A DNA stretch of 64,000 nucleotides from Spisula solida (lineage: Eukaryota > Mollusca > Bivalvia > Venerida > Mactridae): positions 52,304,761 to 52,368,760 of the forward strand of contig OX365950.1 in the NCBI GenBank assembly GCA_947247005.1, given 5' to 3'. The position numbers and the translations under genes were made by a program. The notes beneath the pieces were generated by a model that worked only from the letters and a program-made list of their open reading frames with translations, did no database searches and was not told where the DNA came from. Shown here piece after piece: positions 24,241 through 36,236 of this stretch (positions are counted from its first letter, which is position 1; each line of letters starts with the position of its first letter).

Positions 24241-26861
24241 ATACTGGTGTTGTATTATAAAGCCTAAGTGTTGTACTTTCTTGGCTACTGCGAGTGTTGG
24301 TCCATCCAAATCTTGACAAGCTTACATTGTCTGCAGGTGTTTTGGCTTGAGGTCTGGAACATAATTGTTTCCAGTAATTGTTTCTGATGAAAATAGAAAG
24401 AATGTTGAACTTGGTGTATAAATGTTGTTTGTATATAGTTTATTCTCTGCAGTTTACCTTGTTCTGGTTAGACTGACCAAAGGTGACATACAGCAACATT
24501 GTTATTAATGTATTTCTATTTCTATCTGAACACCATATTTTTCCAGCTGGTTAAAGCATTCAAGGAAATCTATGTACTGCATGCAGGGATGTTTTATACC
24601 CATGGCTGAACCCAGGCTGAGATCTACATGGAATATAATTTCATAATACAGTGAAAAAATAATCAACTCTTGTCTGGTTCATATATCTCAGCTGCTCTAG
24701 CTTTCAACTGTGTATTAAAAAACTTGTAATTGGCAAATTGTTACTTCATCTTGGTGGCTTCATACAGCTGAGCTTTTGTCTTTCATTGCCCTTGCAGTAT
24801 GTGGAGAGTAGAGTCTTGTAGACTATTCGTAAATAATCTGTGTATATGTAAATATTGATCTTGGCTTTTTATGATCATATTGGGACATTGTTTGTCTAGT
24901 ATTTGTCATGGTTTACAAGTGTTTTGTGACGACTCCGCAACTTTTCGCTAATTATTTTTTCTGGGTTCTTCATTTTTAACTTCCGCCTTGTTGAGGTTGT
25001 CAATGTTCTAAAACAGCTCATTGTTTTAATGTTTTCTTCTTGACTTTCGAATGAATCAATAAACACATTGCTCCTTAAAATATTGTCTACTATTTGACAC
25101 TCTTGAATACTGCGAAGTCAGAATTTTTTGCGAGGGATTAAACTTAGCTATATTCGCCAAATTAATGCTTGTGAACATGAATGTATTTCATATACGATTA
25201 ATGCTGATTTGTATCCATTAATATTGTCTGGTTGCTTAATTCAAGTGATCACAAACACAGGTATGACGGTATAAATAACACTGTTTAAATGTACTTTTTG
25301 AGTTATTATTTTTTCTAACTCATACATTAGTTTTGTTATTTACGCTGGCATATTAAGAAACGAATCCATGATGGACTGTAATTTGCCCACTGTGAATTTA
25401 AAAGAATTGCAACAGCTGTCGCAAAACAATTTATCAAAATTTAAATATGCTCGTAAGTTAAAGTTATAAATGAGTTTTAATATAAAAGTATGTAATACTT
25501 ACTGTTATAAGTTTATCATACTGTATGATATATCCCTGCCTGCTGGCGTTAAAAGACTAAATTACATAAAAAAATAAACTTCAATTTTCTGTATGATGTC
25601 GGCCCTTGAGGGACACATTAATATACCATCTGTTTCAACAAATAAGACGACAAAAAGTATGTGCTAAAAGCAACATTTTTGTCCGTACTGATATGTTCTC
25701 CTCTGACTCCAAGTAATACGTAGATAATCTTGTAATAAAATTTTTAAAAAATGATGAATTTGCGCATATTTCTGCAAAATTCTGAGAATATACCATTACT
25801 GGAATGTTACTGTAATAGTCTAGATGTGTGAGCTTATCTATTACTAGGATTTAAGTTCTCAGACATCATTTCATTTAACGCATTACAGAAAGGAAATGAT
25901 GGGTATTGTTTTACTGCATTGTCCCTGGCCTTTTAGACATTATGCTGGTTTATTGTGTCACTGTAAATTGCAGACAACTATTGCACTTTGTGTTTCGTGT
26001 TTCTTTAAATTTTGCTTTTTGGTGTATTATATTGTAAGCCTGCCAGACAGGGTGTATTTTATAGTTCTGTCTGAACAGCAAATTAACACACATTAAGGGG
26101 AGTTTGGTTCAGTGTATTGATGCCCCTCCTGCACCCAAACCAAGCTGTGTCCCCCCTCCACCCACTCTCTAAGTGTTCTGGATCCTTGCCTGTAAGTTGT
26201 CGTTGGAATCATTTACAAAAGTTAGTTTCTCTTTAAGTGTTTGAACTTCATAAAGAAACTATAACGATTGCTATCATTGCATTTCCTGTAAGACCTTTTA
26301 TCCTTGTCATTGATTTAATATCACATTGCACATTGCACATATTTCCTTGCACTTTCCGTGCCAATGGTATGTTTATGTTTGGCAGGTTTGTCTGGATCCT
26401 TCCTATTCCTATTTCCATAAAAAGCTGCATCGTAAACAGGAGGTGCATTTAATGCACCAGTTTGTTGCTAGGTTGCACATCTTTGATATGTTTTTCTTTG
26501 ATGAAGAAATTGGTTAGTAGATAGATGATAACGTTTTACGACCATCAAATTAAGTGGACTCAAGCCAATATAAACTGGCTGTCTTCTTTTCTCACTGCTA
26601 CCTTTGTGCAGTTAAGCTTTTATAAGAACAAAGTAGTGTTTGTATTATTTGTGTACTTTGTAACAAGACCATAAAACTCCCGATAGGATGAAAATCAACA
26701 AAATATTTTTATGTAGATAAGCCTGACTCTCTTGTTGACTGTTTCTTTCCTGATCCTCATCAAATATTATTTGTAACATGGTTTTACAGGCTGGGTATGT
26801 TGTACTGTTAATTGAAGGCACCTACCAGTAGCTAGCTTGAGATGTATTGTTAAATCACATA
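24241..26861. other. Non-coding DNA, no gene seen
   Basis: No recognised exon, RNA gene or repeat array. Chance frames up to 71 codons. Confidence 0.55.
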
Positions 26862-27060
26862 GTTTCGTGGGTATTAAATTTCATAGATTTTGATAAAAAT
26901 GCTTTTTTGTTGGGTCGAAAATTTGTGGATTACAAAACATGGAGGGTTCAACCCATGTTCTGCATGTATATGAGAGGTCCTTTAATTGTGGGCATTAGAT
27001 TTTTTGGTCAAGTTTTACAACAAAATCGACAAAAATTTAACCCCCTCCAAAAATAATGAT
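26862..27060 (+). mobile_element. Dispersed repeat, copy 2 (pair with 16299-16466)
   Basis: TTTCATAGATTTTGATAAAA, GGTCGAAAATTTGTGGATTA, GGAGGGTTCAACCC, TTTAATTGTGG and an end CCCCCTCCAAAAATAATGA match copy 1 in reverse orientation. An open frame of 69 codons covers it, but the partner copy has indels relative to it. Confidence 0.7.
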
Positions 27061-27870
27061 TTTGCGATATTGATGTTCTTGCTGTTACAACAATTTGTCT
27101 GGGAATCTAACTTGCTTCTGGCACTGTCATGAAGAAAGTACTGCAAGATTCTGTGGTTGGATTTACACTTCCCACACAAAGATAAGACTATCTACCATCT
27201 CTAGAATAAGCTGGATAGTTTTTTGTGGTTCTCAATTTTAACACTTTACGTAACAGTGAAGTTTTGTGGAAGTTTTGTCAGTTTTAATCTGAAGTTGTTA
27301 ACACTCTGATACTGCGAGGTATTCCATTATAAGCAAGTAAGCTGTTGAAGCTTGTCTAAGCCTCTTAAATTCACTCCCCGACTAATTGAAATGTCCACAA
27401 ATAGTTCCATCATGGCGATAGGGGATTATTGATTATGTTGATGGTCCTTGAGCATTACTCTCAAAATTCACATTTATTGTATGAAGATTTTTCTGAGAAA
27501 AAACATGTTAATTTCTAGGTAATTGTCATGAACTTAAGATTACATGTAAGCACTTTGTCGGAGATGTGTTTCTTTTCTGTCATTAAAATGTTCTTTGGGT
27601 TGAAACCAGAGAAATAAAAAATCACTTCCTTTTCTATCATTCATTGTGTTTCGGTTCGTATGAGCAAACAAATTCAGATTAATAACACCAGGTTTTTATT
27701 CCACGTAATAATTACATATAATTGCATCGGCTTAGAACTTTTGTCTCCAAGTTCGGTTTCGTTTCTACGAAAATAACCGCAATTAAACCCCAAAAAAATA
27801 CCAATAACAAATGAGGTTTATACTTTTGTTTTCAGATTTAAAATTCGCCTTGACAATATGTCGCTTTAAT
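27061..27870. other. Non-coding DNA, no gene seen
   Basis: Nothing recognised apart from ordinary AT-rich sequence. Confidence 0.55.
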
Positions 27871-28147
27871 CATACCGGTGCCATGATGTTGTACTATAAT
27901 CATACCGGTGCCATGATGTTGTACTATAATCATACCGGTGCCATGATGTTGTACTATAATCATACCGGTGCCATGATGTTGTACTATAATCATACCGGTG
28001 CCATGATGTTGTACTATAATCATACCGGTGCCATGATGTTGTACTATAATCATACCGGTGCCATGATGTTGTACTATAATCATACCGGTGCCATGATGTT
28101 GTACTATGTCGCTATAATCATACCGGTGCCATCATGTTGTACTATAA
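27871..28147. repeat. 30-bp minisatellite, eight identical units plus one offset
   Basis: CATACCGGTGCCATGATGTT plus GTACTATAAT, eight times in perfect register with no substitution in the full units. A GTCGCT insertion follows, then one more copy with CATCATG for CATGATG. The sequence just before the array also has TCGCTTTAAT, so the ninth unit may reflect array slippage or copying of the flank. A frame is open on both strands because 30 is a multiple of three (repeating NHTGAMMLYY on + and MIIVQHHGTG on -); this is not a gene. Confidence 0.97.
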
Positions 28148-28797
28148 CTAACTCTGTGTAATATAAGATAAACGTGTTTTCTCTAAGTTTTTATGGATGA
28201 TTTAAGCACACATGAGATATTTGTAAGTCTACTTAGTATTGTCTTCTATTCTTGTATTTCGGTTGCTATGTAACCAAACTCTCAGATATTCCTTTTTTAG
28301 CGTTTACTGTAGTAAATGTCTTTAAAGCTGCTATTTATTTTCATTCAGCTTTTATAGCTGGAGTTTATTTGCAACATTGGCATTATATATTTTCCATTTC
28401 CTGGGAAATGTCTGGGTGTAGTAATAATAGCACACATTCATTTCCCGCTTTGTTGATGACAAAATTAGATTATTATGCAGAAGTTGGGATTGTGTTACGA
28501 GATTAAAATTTTATTGATACATGTAAATTTCTTTAATCTTAAATGCTTTCAGTATCGTTTACTGAAAATTGGTTGCTAGGGGGTTCTTCTTATATTGATT
28601 TCTGTGTTTCTGAGTAAATAGGATTTTTGATACACATGCAGTTTGTGTTGTTGTAATTGTGATGTTGTATGTTTATACCAGTCTACTCTGTCGGGGGAAC
28701 TTTTAAAATTATTTCCTCATATCTTTTGATAGGCTGAAGATCTGTCTGTTTAAGTAAACATTTTCATTGATAAATCTCGTTCACGATACTGATCATA
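28148..28797. other. Non-coding DNA, no gene seen
   Basis: Nothing recognised. An 84-codon frame at 28252-28506 has no domain. Confidence 0.5.
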
Positions 28798-29438
28798 TGA
28801 CATTGAATGCAGATTATATGTTAAATGTATGAGACGACATTGAATGCAGATTATATGTTAAATGTATGAGGCGACATTGAATGCAGATTATATGTTAAAT
28901 GTATGAGACGACATTGAATGCAGATTATATGTTAAATGTATGAGACAACATTGAATGCAGATTATATGTTAAATGTATGAGACGACATTGAATGCAGATT
29001 ATATGTTAAATGTATGAGGCGACATTGAATGCAGATTATATGTTAAATGTAGGAGACAACATTGAATGCAGATTATATGTTAAATGTATGAGACGACATT
29101 GAATGCAGATTATATGTTAAATGTAGGGAGACAACATTGAATGCAGATTATATGTTAAATGTGTGAGACGACATTGAATGCAGATTATATGTTAAATGTA
29201 TGAGACAATATTGAATGCAGATTATATGTTAAATGTATGAGACAACACTGAATGCAGATTATATGTTAAATGTATGAGACAACATTGAATGCAGATTATA
29301 TGAGACAACATTGAATGCAGATTATATTTTAAATTTATGAGACAACACTGAATGCAGATTATATGTTAAATGTATGAGACAACATTGAATGCAGATTATA
29401 TGTTAAATGTATGAGATGACATTGACTGCAGATTATAT
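28798..29438. repeat. 37-bp minisatellite, about 17 copies
   Basis: ACATTGAATGCAGATTATAT plus GTTAAATGTATGAGACG. Variants are GACGAC/GACAAC/GGCGAC and ATGTAGGAGAC. One unit near 29290-29318 lacks the TTAAATGTATGA part. The last copy is degenerate (ATTGACTGCAG). Confidence 0.95.
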
Positions 29439-31289
29439 GGAAAGAGGCTCCATTATGGAAATGATTGAAACATGTATGTTAAAATGTCATTGTAACGCAA
29501 ATATTTAAAATGTACAATTTGTAACTTAAGTTACGTAACATGAAAGAAAAGTATTCCAACAGGATGCAATTTTTCATACAACACCAATTTCATTTTAACT
29601 TGTCTATATGTTAAAAAATCAAAGAGCTGACAGCATCTTTAGCTTAGTCATTAAGGCTTTATATAAGATCAATAAATTTAATTGTTTATTTATGTTTGAA
29701 TATCTAAATTATACTGCTTCCGAAACATTATTTGATATGTTAAATCTTTTTATGATTTACTCAGGCTATTAATGAGCACTAACTTGAACTAAATATTTAA
29801 CAGCGCAGCAATGCAAATTGGTTCACAAGGGGAATAAATACAGCCATCAGCAGCTATAGGCCATCATATAGTGCTGTAGTGCTTTGATAATGTAAGCCAG
29901 GTGAAATTTATTGTTTCATTAATTACTAATTTTATGTTGAATGATAAAGTAAGTATGATTAAACAGTATAAATCCTGAGTGTTTATTACTATACGAGTGC
30001 TTCTGAGCTTTAATTGGCTTAAATTAGTTGGCATATTAAATTTTATTGTATGGAGTTATTTTTGACAAATCATTTCTTCGTAATAACCCATATAATATTT
30101 CCGAATCCTATGAATTATGACAATTGTTAATACATTTGTACTGGTATTTTGCAAGTATTGAATCACAGTATTTTTTATGATCTGATGTGAAATGTCACAA
30201 TTTTAATGATCCATTATAATCAATGCATGACCCCCTGTAATACTAAACATTTAATGTTTCCTGTTATTATCTGGTGCTATAATATTATATATGCTCAAAT
30301 TATGTAAGGTAAAAATTGACTGCTATCAATTTTCACTGTTCTTGCTTTGTTCCTTTTGTGTAATAGTCAGATACAGCCTTGTTACACCAAAGTGAAGATT
30401 TGCAGCAGAACTAAATTAGGTGAAGGATTTATTTCTGGGTCATCACAAAAAACGAGCCTAGACGATCCTGTATATTGGAAGTATGAATATCTCATTCTAG
30501 ATCTCACTAGATTTCTTCTAGAACATTATATTAGAAATTAGTTTTAATGCAGAAAAAATAATTCCTGCATTTTTGTTAAATTGAGGATCTTCGATCAGAC
30601 CCTAGCAGTCTCCCAGGAGGTGTTACAAGTAGCTTTTAGTGTTAACATTTCTGTTTCCATTTACTATATACACACCCGCTGTCGGTTAACATATAATTAA
30701 GTGATTTATATTAAACTAAAACATCTGACAGATTGAATATTAAGTACATTAAACTATAACAATTTTCCTTAGAGACCTAAAATCTACTGTGGCAATATAG
30801 TTTGAGATATTTTGATGTACCGCTCCGAAAGAAAGTGTTTTTCCCTTGGGATAAAAACTGATTGTTTCCCTCAAAGATTGGAATTGATTTCTACACTGAG
30901 CAACTACCACTTTCCAAATATAGGAATTAACAGACTTAAGAAATGTCAGATGTGATTTCCACACAACTTATGTTGTAAACCTATTAAGATTTTTACCGAC
31001 CGTCTCAGTTCCCGAGAAATACGGGTACCTGTATTTTCATTAAAAATCAAACATCATTCAAACTTGTAGCAATTTTACCAATTAAGATAATATTTGTTTA
31101 CATTATCTACCTATTGTACACCAGAAAATAGTTTAGATTTAATTAAACTTTTCTTGTATTTCTCTGTATTCTCTAGAGAATTAGTACAGTTTATTGCCTT
31201 TTGGCATTTCTCTGGTGCAGGTCTTGTTGCACTCTTGGTTTGTTTCAATTTTAGCAAACTGAACCATTATTGTTATATTGTAATACTGC
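29439..31289. other. Non-coding DNA, no gene seen
   Basis: AT-rich. Frames at 30347-30541 (+) and 30749-30964 (-) show no known domain. Confidence 0.5.
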
Positions 31290-31545
31290 TATTGACTTCA
31301 ATGGCATTCACCAACACTCTATTGCCTTCCATGGCACTAAACAATGCTCTATGCCTTCCATGGCATTAAACAATGCTCTATGCCTTCCATGGCATTAAAC
31401 AATGCTCTATGCCTTCCATGACATTAAACAATGCTCTATGCCTTCCATGGCATTAAACAATGCTCTATGCCTTCCATGGCATTAAACAATGCTCTATGCC
31501 TTCCATGGCCTACACAACATTCCACTGGCTTCCATGGCCTACATT
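31290..31545. repeat. 29-bp minisatellite
   Basis: ATGCTCTATGCCTTCCATGG plus CATTAAACA, about six good copies at 31321-31510, with decayed copies on both sides (GACTTCAATGGCATTCACCA left, GGCTTCCATGGCCTAC right). The long + frame across 31431-31835 starts in this array. Confidence 0.92.
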
Positions 31546-31835
31546 ATTACACTACACTCTCCAAATGTGATGCTATTTGGTTATTATGTCATGAAGTTGA
31601 AGCTGGTTGTTCATCTCCAGTGCAGCCTCCTCTGGACTCGAGCTCTGTTCCAAAAGTAGTTAAGTATAGACCTCCAAAACCCTTAAGGCATCGTCCTGGG
31701 AGTATCTTTGTCATCACAGTCCTTGGCATCCAAGTTAAATTCCCTGACTCAAAATGCATCTTGAATTACTTTGATAAATTGTCATCATTTTTCAGCATTG
31801 AAAAAACACTGAGAATTGTTCAGCATTCCAAATAG
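31546..31835 (+). other. Open frame of unknown status after the 29-mer array
   Basis: About 90 codons stay open after the repeat. The peptide includes VQPPLDSSSVPKVVKYRPPK and a Pro/Lys/Arg-rich stretch unlike the hydrophobic chance frames elsewhere. No domain is recognised and no acceptor-donor pair frames it convincingly. It ends in a TAG. Most likely a chance frame or an eroded coding fragment. Confidence 0.15.
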
Positions 31836-31960
31836 AAGAAATAAATATGTTGTATGGCTGGTGTTGCACCAACTGCCAATCACTTTGATTGCACTTTCAA
31901 TAGGGAAGAATATGTTTGTTTGCTCTCTTAACTGTGACACTGCATGAGTATGATGTACAC

Positions 31961-32164
31961 CAGGGTACTCAGTTTTATCAAAGCACTTAAATCTTAAATT
32001 TATGGTTGCTCAAATTTTTACAAATACAAAAAGTGGACAAATATTGTTTGTAGGAGATAATTAACAGAATCATTGTTAATATTGCCTGTACCACTATTTG
32101 TAGCAGTTAAAGAATTGTAAAGTATTCAAATTTTTGTTAGTGCTTTGATAAAACAGGACCCTGA
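31961..32164. mobile_element. GGTACTGTTTTATC family, copy A (about 204 bp)
   Basis: Left end CAGGGTACTCAGTTTTATCA then AAGCACTTA; right end TAGTGCTTTGATAAAACAGG then ACCC. The ends are inverted repeats of about 25 bases. The interior has ACAAATATTGTTTGTAGG and AAAGTATTCAAATTT. No coding sequence; MITE-like. Confidence 0.85.
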
Positions 32165-32701
32165 TCTGCACCTTCTATCATCTCACATTTTGTTGCTTTC
32201 ATGCTTCTAGCTACCAGTTAGATAAATGATCGTGCAGATAAACAGCTGATCAAGTATAGTCTATGTCGTTATTAAATTTACCAGAGAACCAATTGATGAG
32301 ACTAGTGGAACCAATAAGACACTATCATTATTTACAACGATGCGTGTTGTTGCCGGCACCAAAACAGGGATGATTGCTGTATCGGATATTATCTCATCCT
32401 TAAAACTTATTTGATTAACTCACACTGTAGATGTCTTCGTGACAAACTTGCTGTTTTAGAACCAATTTACATTCTTATTTCGTCATGATAGAGGTAATAA
32501 AACAGTGAAAATTGATCAAATTTCATAGGAGATAATAAATACGCAACACATTCCAGACCCTGCAAATACTTCAGGAATAAAATAAACAGCATTGGTACTG
32601 GTACATTGGTAAAGTAGGACAAGCAACTATCAGACTCCATGGTGACTTCCAGCAAAATGTCATCAAATGTTTTAGAGTAAGGGGCAAAAATTAGTGTAGG
32701 T
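32165..32701. other. Spacer between two copies of the same element family
   Basis: AT-rich, no gene recognised. Confidence 0.5.
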
Positions 32702-32918
32702 ACCAAGGTACTGTATTATCAAAGCACTTACGAAAATCTTCAAGTTATGCTCAAATTTAAATTCTTTATAAATCTTTAACGACAGATTTTGTTTGTAGAA
32801 GTTCATTGTTCGATCAGTATGGGTACTGAAGATCCATTTACAACACTTTAAAATTGCAAACAAATTATGAAGAATTTAAATTTGATTGTAAATTTCTGCT
32901 TTGATAAAACAGTACCCA
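32702..32918. mobile_element. GGTACTGTTTTATC family, copy B (about 217 bp)
   Basis: Left end AAGGTACTGTATTATCAAAG, right end CTTTGATAAAACAGTACCCA. The interior has GATTTTGTTTGTAGAAGTTC and AGAATTTAAATTTG. More diverged inside than copy C, with the same ends and orientation as copies A and C. Confidence 0.85.
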
Positions 32919-33018
32919 GAACTACAGTATTGTTTTGTTATTGCCTGTTCTGGACCAGTTGTGTTAATTGTTTCAAATTTCCAAATTTTCTGAGACCAAA
33001 TGAATTTTAACACGGGCT

Positions 33019-33115
33019 TGCCAACGCTCAGACACATTTGGAGCACTCTGGCAAGCTCTCACACACATTTGAAGCACCCTGGCAAGCGCTCAGACACATT
33101 TTAGGGAGTTTGACA
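33019..33115. repeat. 31-bp tandem repeat, three copies
   Basis: GCTCAGACACATTTGGAGCA plus CTCTGGCAA, three imperfect copies. Confidence 0.88.
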
Positions 33116-33601
33116 AGTCATAAAACTGAATCACTGGCGGAACGGCCTAAGTTTCTAAGATTTAATTGAAAACTGATTTCTGATTGAATAATTAATGACC
33201 GTAAAATTAATATTATCTCCACTATTGTTGGAGATGTTTGGTTTGTTTGCCGCAGTCTTTTGGCAGGAATCTTGATGGTCAATATTCTGTCTGCCTGGCG
33301 TAGCTTGTTTCTCTCTCGACTGCAGCAATTCATGGGAGTATTTGAGAGATATACAGATTGGAACCGTCTATATTATATGAATCGCCTACCAGAAATATCG
33401 AAGCATGCCAAAATGGCATAATTTGGCAGATAGGATTATTCGGTATTTTTTCCGCGATGATATGTTCTTGAAATGTCTTAATTGAACTGTTCCATATTCA
33501 TAATCTATTTGTAAACATAACTGAATTAGCATACCGACCGCTCTTACAGATATATTTTAACCGGTTTGTGTATTTGTAAGGTCACTAAATTGTTGGCTAT
33601 T

Positions 33602-33678
33602 CGTCCCTTTGGTGCAACAAGGTTGTATCTCACTATATAATGTATAGAGAGATACAACCTTGTTGCGCCAAAGGGACG
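33602..33678. mobile_element. Near-perfect inverted repeat (hairpin, 30-bp arms)
   Basis: Left arm 33602-33631 (CGTCCCTTTGGTGCAACAAG onward) and right arm 33649-33678 pair with a single mismatch (GTGC against GCGC). The spacer is 17 bp and AT-rich. The high arm identity means the structure is young or maintained. It may be a foldback or MITE remnant; no flanking duplication is obvious. Confidence 0.9.
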
Positions 33679-36127
33679 TATTGTAATAAATCAGTTAGAA
33701 TGTATCCTAATTGTTGGTATGGCCACAATTTATGTGGACTGTAATGATAACATATATGGTCTGGATGAAACCTTTACTATTTAACTTTTTGTGCCCTCGC
33801 CTTTTACAGTCTGTCTCATGCTGTTTTACTGTTGGTTACTTTGTGTCTGGTCTTTATGTTTTTACGGAGTTTAGATCATGAATTAGTGTGCCAGTGAAAA
33901 GGTGATTCAGAGGACATGACAAAACATTGTGTTCTGCCAGCTCTCCAAAAATTTAGTATGAAACTGATTCAGCTGTTTCATTTTGAATATTCATAAAGAG
34001 CTTTATAATAAATGATTATGCAAATTACCGTCCACTGTAACTGATTATGGCCATTTGATGTTTTGAAGGTAGTTGTTAAAAATATTGATTTCAGGCTTCA
34101 CTGACCTTACAATTGGTCATTGGTTTGTCATGTTTCTCAGAACAATATTATGAATAGATTCTAAATGAAGGGCTGTATGTCTGCTTGTTAACAAGTTTCA
34201 TGGCTTTGGAAGCAACCATTTTAGTCTATTTGACATAACTTAAGTGCCTAAAAGGACTTTCCAAGCTATAAGAAGCCAAATATGCCATGTTATTTTTCTT
34301 GACTATATTTTGTGTCCTTTGTCTTTTAATTTTTCAGCTTGAAATCTTGGTCAATACAGTGTGGTTTATTCAATAATGAGATTCTGTTTGGTGTTGGCTC
34401 AGTTAGGTCTCCGGAGACTCTATCCATGTTATCAGTAACCAATGGGTGTTGCTTTAATTAATAAGTCCAGACATCCAATGAAAGTCTGAGGCTAGCTGTT
34501 TTGTCATCATTGCACGGACATTTACCGGACATTTACTTTGATATTGCTTTGGTTTTATTGGAATATTTGGCTATGATAGAGACATTACTTCTGTTTTATG
34601 TTCTGGTCATTTTGGCTCTGTAAAACACACATTATATTGTTATACCCTATAGTTCTGTTGCAATAAGGTTACATTGTAATTTTCTCTCCTGTTGTCTTCG
34701 GTCATTTCTGATTGGTCGGGACATTATTTAAATTCAATCATCTTACTGTTGCTTAGCAACTGACAGAACCACATTCTTATATTACTTCCTAATTGTTTTT
34801 CCAATGACTTGGTCTTCATTTAACTGCTAACATTTTTCCAAATTAGGTCAGCTAGCCGTATGTTTCATCAGGAAGACTTATTGTTTCTCAGAGAGGCGAG
34901 AGGAGAGAAAGCTATTAGTGTATTCTGTGAATGTTGCCACCTACAGCATCACATGTTGCCTCAAAGAAATATATCATGCGATCCTTGGATTTATTTGCCC
35001 ATTGGTAATTGAGGAAAAATGATTTGTGTGAAAAAATTGGCCAATCTATCAAAAACTTGTTGTATTATGACTTTATTAAGGTACTTTTATAGCATATATT
35101 CTTACAGTGTTACGGGTAGACTTAGGATTTGAGGTCCTTGTCTGAATGCTCCTTATAAGGGCATTATAATGACAATATAGTGATATGAGATATTTTGTTG
35201 TAGACTTGTCAATGACATATGCTAGTATATTCTGAAGAATCCCACAGGTTGTTAAATATTTACAGCAAGGCAGGGAATGGTTAAAATTAGATTGATTTGT
35301 TCCTTGGCAAATATTCAGTAAGTATTCATGCCCATGCAAATAACATCCGAGTTATATAATGGCCATGAGTTTGTTATGGACATTTTATTTGTTGTGTCAG
35401 CTAGTATCTTGAGGCTCCAGAGGGCATCTATAGGAACAACCATAATGACTTTGTCTTGGACATTACGTTATATAGCTGTATCAACTAGACTATCCAATTT
35501 TGTTCATGCTCGATATAAATTATTTCTGTCATCGGTCTTGTATTTGATAAACCATTATCAGTCATGCCTATATAAGGCTATATATATTGTCTTAGAAGGC
35601 ATAAGGTCCAATTGGGTTTTTTCTCTTCTCTAGTCTCTTGAAATATTGATACAGGATCCATGAATGTACACGTTGTGGGTATAAAACAATTTACACCGCT
35701 GATTAAATGAACTGAAAATTCCCAAGCTCTCTAAAATTCTGAATGAAATAGCGGCACATGCGACTTAGTGCGTGCACTATAAATAATTTGCGGCTCGATG
35801 GCATTTAGTGAAAATGTTACATATTACATAATTCATCATCATAAAATAGTGCAAGGATAAAATGCATGAGTCGTGGGAATCCAATGTAAATTTTGTCAAT
35901 GAAATAATATCATACAGTACTTAACCTTCGTTAAACTTCTAAAATTGACTCATTATGTAGTTAACGTATCAGAAAGTTAAATCTATTTTTGTTTTATCAT
36001 GGAAAATGTTTTTAGACTTGTTCCTGTTGAACAGCATTATAATATTTGACATCATAATCTAAATCATCTCAGTATTAACTTTATTATCAAGTTTTGTGAG
36101 TTATAAAAAATTTGAATGTACTATATT
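33679..36127. other. Non-coding DNA, no gene seen
   Basis: Nothing recognised beyond chance frames (101 codons at 35328-35633, no domain). Confidence 0.5.
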
Positions 36128-36236
36128 TACAACATGGACTTTATTCGCGTACTTATCCTTACTTTACAACGATGACTTTATTCGCGTACTTTTCCTTACT
36201 TTACAACGATGACTTTATTTGCGTACTTTTCCTTAC
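36128..36236. repeat. 37-bp tandem repeat, three copies
   Basis: ACTTTATTCGCGTACTTTTC plus CTTACTTTACAACGATG. The last copy has TTTGCG. Confidence 0.93.

Noticed and set aside
27811..28161. 116-codon frame with repeated NHTGAMMLYY and its minus-strand counterpart
   Set aside because: Explained by the 30-bp minisatellite, whose length is a multiple of three. Openness on both strands argues against a gene.
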